A stretch of 64,000 nt of DNA from Methanobrevibacter sp. UBA412 (GTDB lineage: Archaea; Methanobacteriota; Methanobacteria; Methanobacteriales; Methanobacteriaceae): positions 62,001 to 126,000 of the forward strand of contig DAGJ01000004.1 of the NCBI GenBank assembly GCA_002495685.1, written 5' to 3'. Below, in pieces: positions 28,463-37,181 of the stretch (positions within the stretch are counted from its first letter, which is position 1; every line of letters begins with the position of its first letter). Position numbers and translations under genes: made by a program. The notes under the pieces were generated by a model. It was given only the letters and a program-made list of their open reading frames with translations. It did not search any database and was not told where the DNA came from.

Positions 28463-29152
28463 GAAATTTATATTAAATTTTTTAACATCTTTCTTTTTTT
28501 TTATTTCTTTCATTAAAACTTTTTTAAAAAATTTTATTTATTTTATATAATTAATTATTTCAAATTACTTTCCTAAAATTTTTAGTTTAATAATTAACTA
28601 ACTTTTAGTTTTAAGTTTTCGAAAGTAAAAAAATTCTTAAATTTCATTACTACTTTAAATTCTTAAATTTCAACCGATATATTCTATAAAAATTTACTTT
28701 AATTAAAACTTAAGATTTTAAAAGAACTTAATCAAAAATTAAAACTTAACTATTAAACTTTTTTTAAGGTAATAACTTAAATATTACTTAATTTATCCAG
28801 TAATAAGTTAAAATCTTTAAATTTTTATTAAATTATTGATTTATTTTCCTTTTATCTTAATTTAAAGCTTTAATATTACATATCTATTTTCATGTCATAA
28901 TATTTTGTGTAATTATTATCAATAAATTTTAAAACAATAAAATTTTTTTTAGATACATTACCATTTTTTAAACTTAATTTAATGATTTTTCCCCTTTATT
29001 TAATGTAATTAAACTATAAAACTCCTTTTTAGGTTTATTTATTAGTTAGAAACTTTTATATTATAATAACACTATAAATCTTAACCAATCTATTTTGGAT
29101 GAACTATTAAAAAAAAATTCTAAGATGGATTGTTTTTATTTTAAAAAAATGT
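28463..29152. other. Long non-coding stretch before the giant surface protein gene
   Basis: About 690 bases without a supported gene. It contains a T-rich end of the thermosome transcript, two exact 16-base direct repeats AAATTCTTAAATTTCA (28631-28646 and 28657-28672) and a TATA-like TTTTATATTATAA near 29047-29059 that could start a leader of about 150 bases. No RNA gene was recognised. Confidence 0.5.
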
Positions 29153-29231
29153 TATTACCGATTTTTTTACTTAGAAAATATAAAAATATTTTTCCCGTAA
29201 AAAAATATAAAGTGGTAATATTGTGAGGTGA
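29153..29231 (+). promoter_or_regulatory. Hairpin leader and ribosome site of the surface protein gene
   Basis: TATTACC (29153-29159) pairs with GGTAATA (29214-29220), and inside them TTTTTTTAC (29162-29170) pairs with GTAAAAAAA (29197-29205), with further pairing in the loop. A strong ribosome site GAGGTGA (29225-29231) follows five bases later. The structure could hide or expose that site. Confidence 0.5.
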
Positions 29232-29235
29232 AACA

Positions 29236-32200
29236 ATTTCAATTGGGAGTAAAACTTTACTAGTCGTACTCTTAGTTTCATGCTTCGTTTCTATAAGTGG
29301 AGTATGTGCTACTGAATTAAACAATCAAACTAGTATTGAAAGTTCAGACAATGGAATTTCAAATAGCAATCAAATTACTATAGATAATAATAGTAGTCTA
29401 AGTACTGGTTCAAGCAATTCAAATATTTTAACCAGTAATGCTAATGGAAATGATGACAGCAATTATACAACAAATAATGATAATAATTTAAAATCATCTA
29501 ATGCAGTCATTTCATTATCTAATTCAGATTCTAGTAATATAAACACTATATTAACTGGATATAATTTTACTGAAATTTATGGACAAGGATTAAATTACAC
29601 AGTTTTATTAACACAAGCAGATGGAACTCCAGTTATTGGACAACACATTGCGTTAAATTTAACTAATCCTTCTAATGGTTTAAGTAAAATTTATTGGGCA
29701 ACAACTGATTTACAAGGTAAAGCTTATCTTCAAATCAATTTATTTCCTAATGATTACACAGCAAAAGCAAGTTTTGGTGGATTCACTACAAGAAATAATG
29801 TAACTTATAATCCTAGTACTGCTTCAACAAACAGTATTACAGTATATTCCGCTACAACCAATTTAACATCAACAATTATTAATGTAAATCCTTATACGGC
29901 TGTTTTGGGTCAAAATGGATATTTTAATTTCACATTAGTTGATGTTAGTGGTAATCCTATCTCAGGACAAACTGTTTACTTAACTTTATCTAAAGGATCT
30001 GCAAGTAAAGTATATACAATTGTAACTGATTCTACTGGTAAAGGATCAATGTTAATAGGTTTAGGTGCTGGAACTTACACTGCTGAATTAAATTATAAAG
30101 GTAATAGTAAGTATTTAGCTTCTGCAGCTTCTACAAGTATAACTATAACTAATAATAATGTTAATATTAAAGATACGGTTATTAGTGGAACTACTGGTTC
30201 AATACAATATGGAAGTAATTATGAAGTTGTGTTATTAGATTCTAATGGAAATCCTGTATCTGGTCAAACAATATATTTCACTATTTCAAAAGGAACAACA
30301 AATGTAACTTATTCCAATGTAACCAATAGTAAAGGAATAGCTTACTTAAAACTTAATCTAGCTTCAGGAGCATATAATATGACTTACTCTTTTGAGGGTA
30401 GTAATACTTATGCACCTATATCTGGAACAAGTTCATTTTCTATATATGAAACTGTAACTTCCGTTTCAGGTAATGCTTTATGGCTATTTGGTAAGAATAT
30501 GTACTCTGTTGATTTAGATAATTTAAAAAACAATGGAGTTAACGCTATATTTCTTAGTTATGGTGCATTTTCATTATATACTAAAAGTGCTATTGAATCT
30601 TGGATTTCAACAGCAAGTTCTAAAGGGATAGATGTTTATATTTGGATGCAAATATTACATGAAAATGGATCATTTTATAATCCAGTTATATCTTCAACTG
30701 GTGCTATAAATACTACATTACTTGATTCTAAAGTTAATGATGCAATCACTTACGCATCCACATCTGGAATTAAAGGAGTATTATTAGATTATATTCGTTA
30801 TGAGGGTAATGCTTACCAATATAATGGTTCTACTGCAGCTATTAATACATTTGTATCAGAATTAACAAAAGCTATTAAAACTGTAAACAGTAACCTAATT
30901 GTTGCAGGAACTATCATGCCAGAAACTACTTCTGGAGCATATTATTATGGTCAAGATGTATCTCAACTAGGACAATACTTAGATGTATTAATGCCAATGT
31001 TATACAAAGGAAACTATGGTAAAACTAGTACTTGGATAACAAGTACTACTAAATGGTATGTTCAAAATGGTGCAGGGGCATTAGTTTGGGCAGCATTACA
31101 AGGATATAAATCTGATAATGATGTTACATTACTCAGTGCAACTGAACTTGCAAATGATGTTCAAGCAGCATATGATGGTGGAGCATGTGGAGTTTCTGTA
31201 TTCCGTTATGGTTTAACAAATATAATAAATTTTACAAACTATGAATCCATTGTGAATAATAATGAAACTACTATAAGTATAGATTTAATTGGAAGTGCTG
31301 CAACATCACTTAAAGATTTAATTGAAAAAGATTATGAAGGGCAGATTCCTGAATATGTTGGAATTAATGGTGTTAAATATACTACACCACAATTCCTATA
31401 CTTCTTATCTACAGCAATTGCAGAAATTAATAATGGTTCTACAGCTAATATTCCCATAATATCTATTAGTGGTCCATCTGGATCAAAAGGAACAAGTGTA
31501 TTATCTAATATGAATAAAACTGATTATCTAAGTTTAGCAAATTCAATTAGTAATTATATGTCATCAACTAATTCTGCTAATCCTGGTATAAGCTCAAACA
31601 TTGGAGTTATTCAATATAATACAATTGTTTATACATTTACAAAAGTTATGGCTTATTATTATAATCATAAAACACTCCCCGCTAGTGTAGTTGTTACTGA
31701 TATTTCTGATAATTATTACATTAACGTAATAGCTAGACCAAGTGCAAGTAATTATACTGGATTTAAATATGCTTATTATAATACAACTTTCATTAACTAT
31801 TGTCCAGATTGTGATTTATATGGAACATTATTAATTAATCCTAAAAATGTATCTGAAGTTGAATTAACATGTGCAATTTGTGATTCTGATTATTGTGCAG
31901 TAACTGGTAAAGAAAAAATCGTAGGATCTACAAAAGTTTTAACTAAAGTTGGAGTTAATGTTCTTGTAAATGCTACTTCTGATAATAGTACAGATAATGG
32001 TTCAGATATTGTTGGTTCTTTAAGTATTAATGATATTAAATCTATTGCAAATACAGTTAGTCAATCTGTTTTAAGTACTGGTTATTTACCAAGTTCTGTA
32101 ACTTATAATGGTGTTGAATATACTATTGCTCAAGTATCATATTTAATGGGACAAGCTATTTTAAATATTAATAGTGGTAATAATAATGCTGTTGATTTTG

Positions 32201-33459
32201 TGGATGTTAATTCTCCAAATAATTCAACAGGTAGTGCTACAGGAACATTAACTTTAGCTGACACTATTTTATTGGTTAATCGGATTATTGCTTATGTGAA
32301 TACTAATAACGCTTTACCAAATTTTGATAAAAGTTCTAGTATTGGTCAAATTAGTTTTGAATCATATACTTATGCTTTCTCAAAAATGTTAGTATTTGTT
32401 AATACTAATGCACGTTTACCTAACTCTGTATCTTTTGATTCTTCAACTGTTAAAGGTGTTTTAAGTTCTAATTCAACTAATTCAACTAATAAAGTTTATG
32501 TTTCAATAGCGGATGTTATTAGTGCTGCTGAAAGAGTTCAAGCATTTATTGTAAAAAATGGTAAATTGCCATTATATACAACATTAAATGGTGTTCAATA
32601 TGAGGAATCTAGATTTGCATATTTAATGGCGACTGCATTGCTAAAAATTAGTGCAGGGCAAACTGATAATATTGCAGTTGCTGATGTATCTAGTGCACCA
32701 AACTCTGCAGGTGATAATTTAACTGGTCAATTATCAAGTACTCAATATTTAGCTTTAGCTTCAAGAATAATTGAATTTGTAAATGCAAATGGTTACACAC
32801 CTAACTTTGATTCATCAAATGGTTTAGGTAAAATATCCTATGATAATTATGTTTACATATTTGCTAATATCTTAACAAGCTATGCAAGTACTAATACTTT
32901 ACCTACAAGTATTAGTGTAAATACTAGTATTATTACTACAAGCTCATCTTCTAGTTCTAGCGATTCTGGATCTGGTTTAAATGAGAAAGGTGATGGTACT
33001 GATACTTCAAAATATCTTGTTGCAACTAATAATTGTGAAGTAAATAATGCACAAATTAAAGCTTTAGCTGCTAGTTTAACTAGTGGTTTAACATCTTCTC
33101 TTGCTAAGGCTACTGCAATATTTAATTATGTACGTGATGAAATCACTTACAGTTTTTATGCTAATACTAAATATGGTGCTGTTGGTACTCTTAATGCAGG
33201 TAAAGGTAATTGTGTAGATCATGCACACCTTGTAATTGCTTTATGTCGTGCTGCTGGAATTCCTGCTAGATACGTTCATGGTAAAAATTGTGTATTTAGT
33301 AGTGGACTTGTAACAGGTCATGTATGGGCACAAATATATGTTGATGGTGTTTGGAAAGTAGCAGATGCTACCAGTAAACGTAATAGTTTAGGGAATATTG
33401 TGAATTGGAATACTGGTAGTTTTACTTTAGCTGGTATTTATAGTTCATTAAGTTTTTAA
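29236..33459 (+). CDS. Giant secreted wall protein: Ig-like, GH-like, PMB-type repeats, transglutaminase-like peptidase
   Basis: An open frame runs from 29227 to 33459, about 1407 residues. It starts with a signal peptide (KTLLVVLLVSCFVSISGVCA) and a Ser/Asn-rich linker, then three Ig-like repeats (about 29540-30460; PVSGQT and related). A glycoside-hydrolase-like TIM barrel follows (30470-31235; GVLLDYIRYEG, DVLMPMLYKGNYG). Next come three long units with pseudomurein-binding-type repeats (31300-32930), with a Cys cluster inserted at 31798-31905. The C-terminal transglutaminase-like domain (33040-33440) has Cys at 33211, His at 33319 and Asp at 33364, like phage pseudomurein endoisopeptidases PeiW/PeiP. 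It probably cuts or remodels the cell's own wall. No ATG, GTG or TTG is in frame before a TTG at 29905. ATT at 29236, four bases after GAGGTGA, is one possible start; a one-base frameshift at 29251-29254 is the other. Confidence 0.75.
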   Translation: MSIGSKTLLVVLLVSCFVSISGVCATELNNQTSIESSDNGISNSNQITIDNNSSLSTGSSNSNILTSNANGNDDSNYTTNNDNNLKSSNAVISLSNSDSSNINTILTGYNFTEIYGQGLNYTVLLTQADGTPVIGQHIALNLTNPSNGLSKIYWATTDLQGKAYLQINLFPNDYTAKASFGGFTTRNNVTYNPSTASTNSITVYSATTNLTSTIINVNPYTAVLGQNGYFNFTLVDVSGNPISGQTVYLTLSKGSASKVYTIVTDSTGKGSMLIGLGAGTYTAELNYKGNSKYLASAASTSITITNNNVNIKDTVISGTTGSIQYGSNYEVVLLDSNGNPVSGQTIYFTISKGTTNVTYSNVTNSKGIAYLKLNLASGAYNMTYSFEGSNTYAPISGTSSFSIYETVTSVSGNALWLFGKNMYSVDLDNLKNNGVNAIFLSYGAFSLYTKSAIESWISTASSKGIDVYIWMQILHENGSFYNPVISSTGAINTTLLDSKVNDAITYASTSGIKGVLLDYIRYEGNAYQYNGSTAAINTFVSELTKAIKTVNSNLIVAGTIMPETTSGAYYYGQDVSQLGQYLDVLMPMLYKGNYGKTSTWITSTTKWYVQNGAGALVWAALQGYKSDNDVTLLSATELANDVQAAYDGGACGVSVFRYGLTNIINFTNYESIVNNNETTISIDLIGSAATSLKDLIEKDYEGQIPEYVGINGVKYTTPQFLYFLSTAIAEINNGSTANIPIISISGPSGSKGTSVLSNMNKTDYLSLANSISNYMSSTNSANPGISSNIGVIQYNTIVYTFTKVMAYYYNHKTLPASVVVTDISDNYYINVIARPSASNYTGFKYAYYNTTFINYCPDCDLYGTLLINPKNVSEVELTCAICDSDYCAVTGKEKIVGSTKVLTKVGVNVLVNATSDNSTDNGSDIVGSLSINDIKSIANTVSQSVLSTGYLPSSVTYNGVEYTIAQVSYLMGQAILNINSGNNNAVDFVDVNSPNNSTGSATGTLTLADTILLVNRIIAYVNTNNALPNFDKSSSIGQISFESYTYAFSKMLVFVNTNARLPNSVSFDSSTVKGVLSSNSTNSTNKVYVSIADVISAAERVQAFIVKNGKLPLYTTLNGVQYEESRFAYLMATALLKISAGQTDNIAVADVSSAPNSAGDNLTGQLSSTQYLALASRIIEFVNANGYTPNFDSSNGLGKISYDNYVYIFANILTSYASTNTLPTSISVNTSIITTSSSSSSSDSGSGLNEKGDGTDTSKYLVATNNCEVNNAQIKALAASLTSGLTSSLAKATAIFNYVRDEITYSFYANTKYGAVGTLNAGKGNCVDHAHLVIALCRAAGIPARYVHGKNCVFSSGLVTGHVWAQIYVDGVWKVADATSKRNSLGNIVNWNTGSFTLAGIYSSLSF

Positions 33460-33482
33460 ACACAAAATTTATTTTAAGCAAT

Positions 33483-33525
33483 TTTTAAGGAATGAATAAT
33501 TATTCTTCCTTAAAACCTTTTTTTA
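33483..33525 (+). terminator. Hairpin terminator of the surface protein gene
   Basis: TTTTAAGGAA (33483-33492) pairs with TTCCTTAAAA (33506-33515) around the self-complementary GAATAATTATTC, followed by a seven-base T-run. It begins 24 bases after the stop. Confidence 0.75.
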
Positions 33526-33563
33526 TATTATTTTTTTTATTGTTTTGATTTTCATACATTAAT

Positions 33564-33597
33564 TAAAAGTTTAGGTTAACCAAAACTTTTATATACT
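33564..33597 (+). promoter_or_regulatory. 28-base palindrome abutting the TATA box of the DtxR-type gene
   Basis: From 33564 to 33591 the sequence is a palindrome with one mismatched pair, centred on TTTAGGTTAACCAAAA. The core TAGGTTAACC matches the known style of DtxR/IdeR-family operators. It overlaps the TATA box (TTTTATATA at 33587-33595), so binding would block TBP/TFB. Most likely autoregulation by the downstream gene. Confidence 0.7.
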
Positions 33598-33654
33598 TTA
33601 TTTTATAATATATCTACTATTTAAAAAAATTTCAAGAGGGTATTAATCAATAAA

Positions 33655-34374
33655 ATGTCAACAAAAGATATTAGTGAAAATATAGAAGAATACTTAGAAG
33701 TTTTATACAAAGAGGGGAAAAACAAAAACCATGTATCCACTACCACAATTTCCAAAAACCTAAATATAGCACCAGGTAGTGTAACTCAAATGCTAAAAAA
33801 GTTAGAACAATTAGGATACATTAAATATATACCATACAAAGGTGCAATATTAACCGATAAAGGATTAACAGTATCTCAAAAAATTACACGCAAACATAGA
33901 ATACTTGAAAGATTCTTAAAAGATATTCTTAAAATAAAAGATGAAAATGTTCACTTAGAAGCATGTGCAATGGAACATGCATTATCAGATGAAGCAGAAA
34001 GAGCATTATGTCACATGTTAAAATATCCCGATGTATGTCCAGATAATCATTTAATCCCTCCGTGCCACTTCGACTTTGAAAACTGTGAAGAATGTATGCA
34101 AAACACAAAAGATATTGCAGAAGTAGGAATAAGAAATGAAAATCTTATAAGTATAATTGATCTCTTACCAAAACAAAAAGGCACAGTTTTATTCATAAGA
34201 GGAGATGAAGAAACATTAACAAAAATATTAAGTCAAGGCATAGCAATAGGAACAGAAATTTCATTCAATAAAAAAGATGAAACAAGCAATGTCATAAATA
34301 TCCTGGTTAATTCTAAACAAAAAATATTAAAACCAGAAATCTCAAACAATATCTTTATAAAAATAGAAAACTAA
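33655..34374 (+). CDS. DtxR/MntR-family metal-dependent repressor with FeoA-like domain
   Basis: A 239-residue metalloregulator. Residues 1-65 form a winged helix (STTTISKNLNIAPGSVTQMLKKLEQLGYI), 66-140 the metal-binding dimer domain (ACAMEHALSDEAERALCHML with the usual Cys/Glu/His ligands), and 160-239 an FeoA/SH3-like domain. A short Cys-rich insert, CHFDFENCEECMQ, sits between the last two, as in other archaeal members. It represses metal uptake genes when iron or manganese is bound. The palindrome at 33564-33591 suggests it controls its own gene; no metal transporter adjoins it. Confidence 0.9.
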   Translation: MSTKDISENIEEYLEVLYKEGKNKNHVSTTTISKNLNIAPGSVTQMLKKLEQLGYIKYIPYKGAILTDKGLTVSQKITRKHRILERFLKDILKIKDENVHLEACAMEHALSDEAERALCHMLKYPDVCPDNHLIPPCHFDFENCEECMQNTKDIAEVGIRNENLISIIDLLPKQKGTVLFIRGDEETLTKILSQGIAIGTEISFNKKDETSNVINILVNSKQKILKPEISNNIFIKIEN

Positions 34375-34599
34375 ATAATAATAGTTAAATAAAATTTTCA
34401 CCATTTAATTTAACAACCATTTAAAAGTTTTTAAAGAAAAAATAATTATAAAACCACCCACTTATCTTTAAAAATTTTTATAAGTATAAAAGAATAAACA
34501 AATAAATTAATTAAAAAATTTTTTCTTAACTAATTCTTATAATAAAAAAATGATAATGAAATAATTTTTAACAATAATAAAAAAAGGTTGTACTTTAAT

Positions 34600-35115
34600 A
34601 TGCGTGCCGACTTATTTGATAAAACAGTAACAATAAAAATAGATAATGAAAGTAAAAGAGCCATAAGCTTCAATCAAAAAAGTGGATTTGGGAAATTAAG
34701 TGAAGATAAATTAGAATTATCTCTAATAGAAGCATTATACTTAATGGAAAATGGAAGAATAGACATTTATAAAAACAATCAAAAATGTACTCAAGACCAA
34801 ATCTTAACTTTAATTAAAAACCAAGATTTATTTGGAAAATATATAGTATATAAAGATTTAAAAGATAGAGGATATATTATAAAAACCGGATTTAAATATG
34901 GATCTGAATTCAGATTATACGATCGGGGAAGACAACCAGGTGCAGGACATTCTGACTATTTAGTTAAAGTATTATATGAATCTTATGACATACACGCATT
35001 AGACTTTGCAAGCTATATAAGAGTAGCACATGGTGTTAATAAGAAATTATTACTTGCAGTAGTAGACGAAGACCACGATATAACATATTATAATGTAGAA
35101 TGGACAAGACCATAA
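34600..35115 (+). CDS. endA: tRNA-splicing endonuclease
   Basis: A 171-residue archaeal EndA of the homotetramer type. It cuts introns from tRNA at the bulge-helix-bulge. The catalytic C-terminal half contains YKDLKDRGYIIKTGFKYGSEF, then YDRG, GHSDYLVKV and the HGVNKKLLLAVV lysine region, giving the Tyr-His-Lys triad. The frame extends to a TTG at 34588; the ATG at 34600 follows AAGGTTG and is preferred. The 3' end is 20 bases before trpS, and the two are probably co-transcribed. Confidence 0.9.
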   Translation: MRADLFDKTVTIKIDNESKRAISFNQKSGFGKLSEDKLELSLIEALYLMENGRIDIYKNNQKCTQDQILTLIKNQDLFGKYIVYKDLKDRGYIIKTGFKYGSEFRLYDRGRQPGAGHSDYLVKVLYESYDIHALDFASYIRVAHGVNKKLLLAVVDEDHDITYYNVEWTRP

Positions 35116-35135
35116 AAAAAGGAGGTAAAATTTTC

Positions 35136-36227
35136 ATGTTAATAGACCCATGGGCATCATCACAAGTAGATTATGATAAACTTGTAAACCAATTCGGAAT
35201 AAAAAAATTCCAAGATATTATAGGAAAAATAAATGAACCCTCAAGATTAATGAGAAGAGGAGTAATATTCGGACACAGAGACTATGATAAAATAATACCA
35301 TTAGCAAACCAAAAAAAAGAATTTGCAGTAGTGACTGGAATGATGCCAAGTGGACAAATGCATATAGGACACAAAATGGTAGTGGACCAATTAAAATGGT
35401 ATGCGGATAAAGGTGCAACATTATCATTACCTATTGCAGATATGGAATCATATGCAGCAAGAGGAATAAGTTTAGAAAAAGCAAAAGACATAGCAATAAA
35501 CGAATACTTAACAAATTATATAGCATTAGGATTGGACTTAACTAATGAAAAAATAAATGTTTATTTACAATCACAAAATAACTTATTAAAAGATTTAACA
35601 TTCAAAATCAGTAAAAGATCCAATTTCAATGAAATGAAAGCAATTTATGGATTCACACAATCCACAAATTTAGCACATTTATATGCACCACTAACACAAG
35701 TAGCAGACATATTACTCCCACAAATACCTGAAAATGGAGGGCCAAAACAAGTCGTTGTACCTGTAGGTGTTGATCAAGACCCTCATATTAGATTAACACG
35801 TGATATTGCGGATAAAATGAATGAAGAATACAAATTCAAACCACCAGCAAGCACATACCACAGATTCCTCACAGGATTAACTGGTGGAAAAATGTCAAGT
35901 AGTAAACCAAAAACTGCAATATATTTAAATGATACACCAAAACAGGCTGAAAAGAAAGTAAAAACAGCAAAAACAGGTGGAAGAGAAAGTTTACAAGAAC
36001 AAAAAGAATTAGGTGGAAAACCAGATGAATGTGTAATTTATGAAATGTTAGTATACCACCTCATTGATTCTGATAAGGAATTAAATAAAATCCATGAAGA
36101 TTGTAAAAATGGAACATTACTTTGTGGAGCTTGTAAAGCAAGAACCAGTCAATTAATGAAAGAATTCTTTGAAGACTTACATGAAAAACAACCAGAAGCA
36201 AAAGAAATAGCTAAAACACTATTCTAA
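35136..36227 (+). CDS. trpS: Tryptophanyl-tRNA synthetase
   Basis: A 363-residue class I aminoacyl-tRNA synthetase that charges tRNA-Trp. The HIGH motif is PSGQMHIGH and the KMSKS motif is GGKMSSSKP. The archaeal form is supported by VPVGVDQDPHIRLTRDIA. The frame begins earlier (35100), but the ribosome site AAGGAGGT at 35119-35126 points to the ATG at 35136 (MLIDPWASSQ). It lies directly after endA, and the SpoIIM-like membrane gene follows after 23 bases. Confidence 0.95.
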   Translation: MLIDPWASSQVDYDKLVNQFGIKKFQDIIGKINEPSRLMRRGVIFGHRDYDKIIPLANQKKEFAVVTGMMPSGQMHIGHKMVVDQLKWYADKGATLSLPIADMESYAARGISLEKAKDIAINEYLTNYIALGLDLTNEKINVYLQSQNNLLKDLTFKISKRSNFNEMKAIYGFTQSTNLAHLYAPLTQVADILLPQIPENGGPKQVVVPVGVDQDPHIRLTRDIADKMNEEYKFKPPASTYHRFLTGLTGGKMSSSKPKTAIYLNDTPKQAEKKVKTAKTGGRESLQEQKELGGKPDECVIYEMLVYHLIDSDKELNKIHEDCKNGTLLCGACKARTSQLMKEFFEDLHEKQPEAKEIAKTLF

Positions 36228-36250
36228 AAATAATAAAGGTTTTTAATATA

Positions 36251-36961
36251 ATGACAAATATAAAAAATTATCTAAAAATAATTGGAAGAGAAGTAAAAGC
36301 GGCATTCACTGAAAATAAATATATAATTTTAATAATAGCTGCAATATTTATAATCACAGCACTTATAGGGTTTTTCTTTGCAGCAAACTTACAAACATTG
36401 ATGAATCCAGTAGTTCAAACTTTCCAACAAAGAATTAGTTCAGGACAAGTAACATTAACTACTCATAGTTTATACTACAATAATGTAATAGCTACATTAA
36501 CAATATATGTGGGATCATTACTAATGGGTGTATTTGGAATATTAGCTATAATTGTAAATGCATTACTAATAGGATTTTATGCTGCAATATACAATGCACA
36601 TAACCAAATAATATTATATTTATTACTTATACTCCCTCATGGAATATTTGAAATTCCTGCATTAGTTATAGCAAGTTCTGGTGGATTTGTAATGTTAGCA
36701 TTTATTATAAAATTCTTAATTAATTTAATATCTCCAGATTATACTTATACTGAAATATTTGATCCAGTATACAACCAAGATAAAATTACATTAAAAGAAA
36801 CACTTAAAATGTCTTGGAGAAAAAATGGTAAAATGCTTAAACAATCTATAATTTTACTTATTGTTGCAGTAGTGCTTTTAATGATTGCAGCATTTGTTGA
36901 AGCTAATATCACTAAACCTTTAGCTTTCACAATTTTTAAATATTTCTTTGGATCTGTATAA
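36251..36961 (+). CDS. SpoIIM/DUF95-family integral membrane protein
   Basis: A 236-residue membrane protein with about five hydrophobic segments. The family signature is the run LLIGFYAAIYN, then LLLILPHGIFEIPALVIASSGGF, typical of Stage II sporulation protein M-like (DUF95) proteins. An amphipathic stretch ETLKMSWRKNGKMLKQS precedes the last segment. The function in archaea is unknown; no sporulation is implied. It follows trpS closely and ends in a hairpin terminator at 36962. Confidence 0.82.
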   Translation: MTNIKNYLKIIGREVKAAFTENKYIILIIAAIFIITALIGFFFAANLQTLMNPVVQTFQQRISSGQVTLTTHSLYYNNVIATLTIYVGSLLMGVFGILAIIVNALLIGFYAAIYNAHNQIILYLLLILPHGIFEIPALVIASSGGFVMLAFIIKFLINLISPDYTYTEIFDPVYNQDKITLKETLKMSWRKNGKMLKQSIILLIVAVVLLMIAAFVEANITKPLAFTIFKYFFGSV

Positions 36962-36990
36962 AAAATAAATCTCTAATAATTTATTTTTTT
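36962..36990 (+). terminator. Hairpin terminator of the endA-trpS-SpoIIM operon
   Basis: AAAATAAAT (36962-36970) and ATTTATTTT (36979-36987) form a perfect nine-base stem with an eight-base loop and run into T residues, immediately after the stop codon. Confidence 0.6.
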
Positions 36991-37181
36991 ATTTTTCTTT
37001 TAATTTCAAATACTTATTTTCAACTTTTATTAAATCTTTAAGCTTAAAAATATCATAATAAAAAATTTTTTTTAAATTTTGAATAGTTTTTTATATTATG
37101 AAAAAATGAAATAACAAATGAAGTATTATTAATTTTATTTAATAAAATCTTACAAAAAAAATATTTTGAAAGTGATAAAAA

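Noticed and set aside
29136..29324. A 62-codon minus-strand ORF across the wall-protein leader
   Set aside because: No ribosome site, and it lies over the signal peptide and hairpin of the plus-strand gene.
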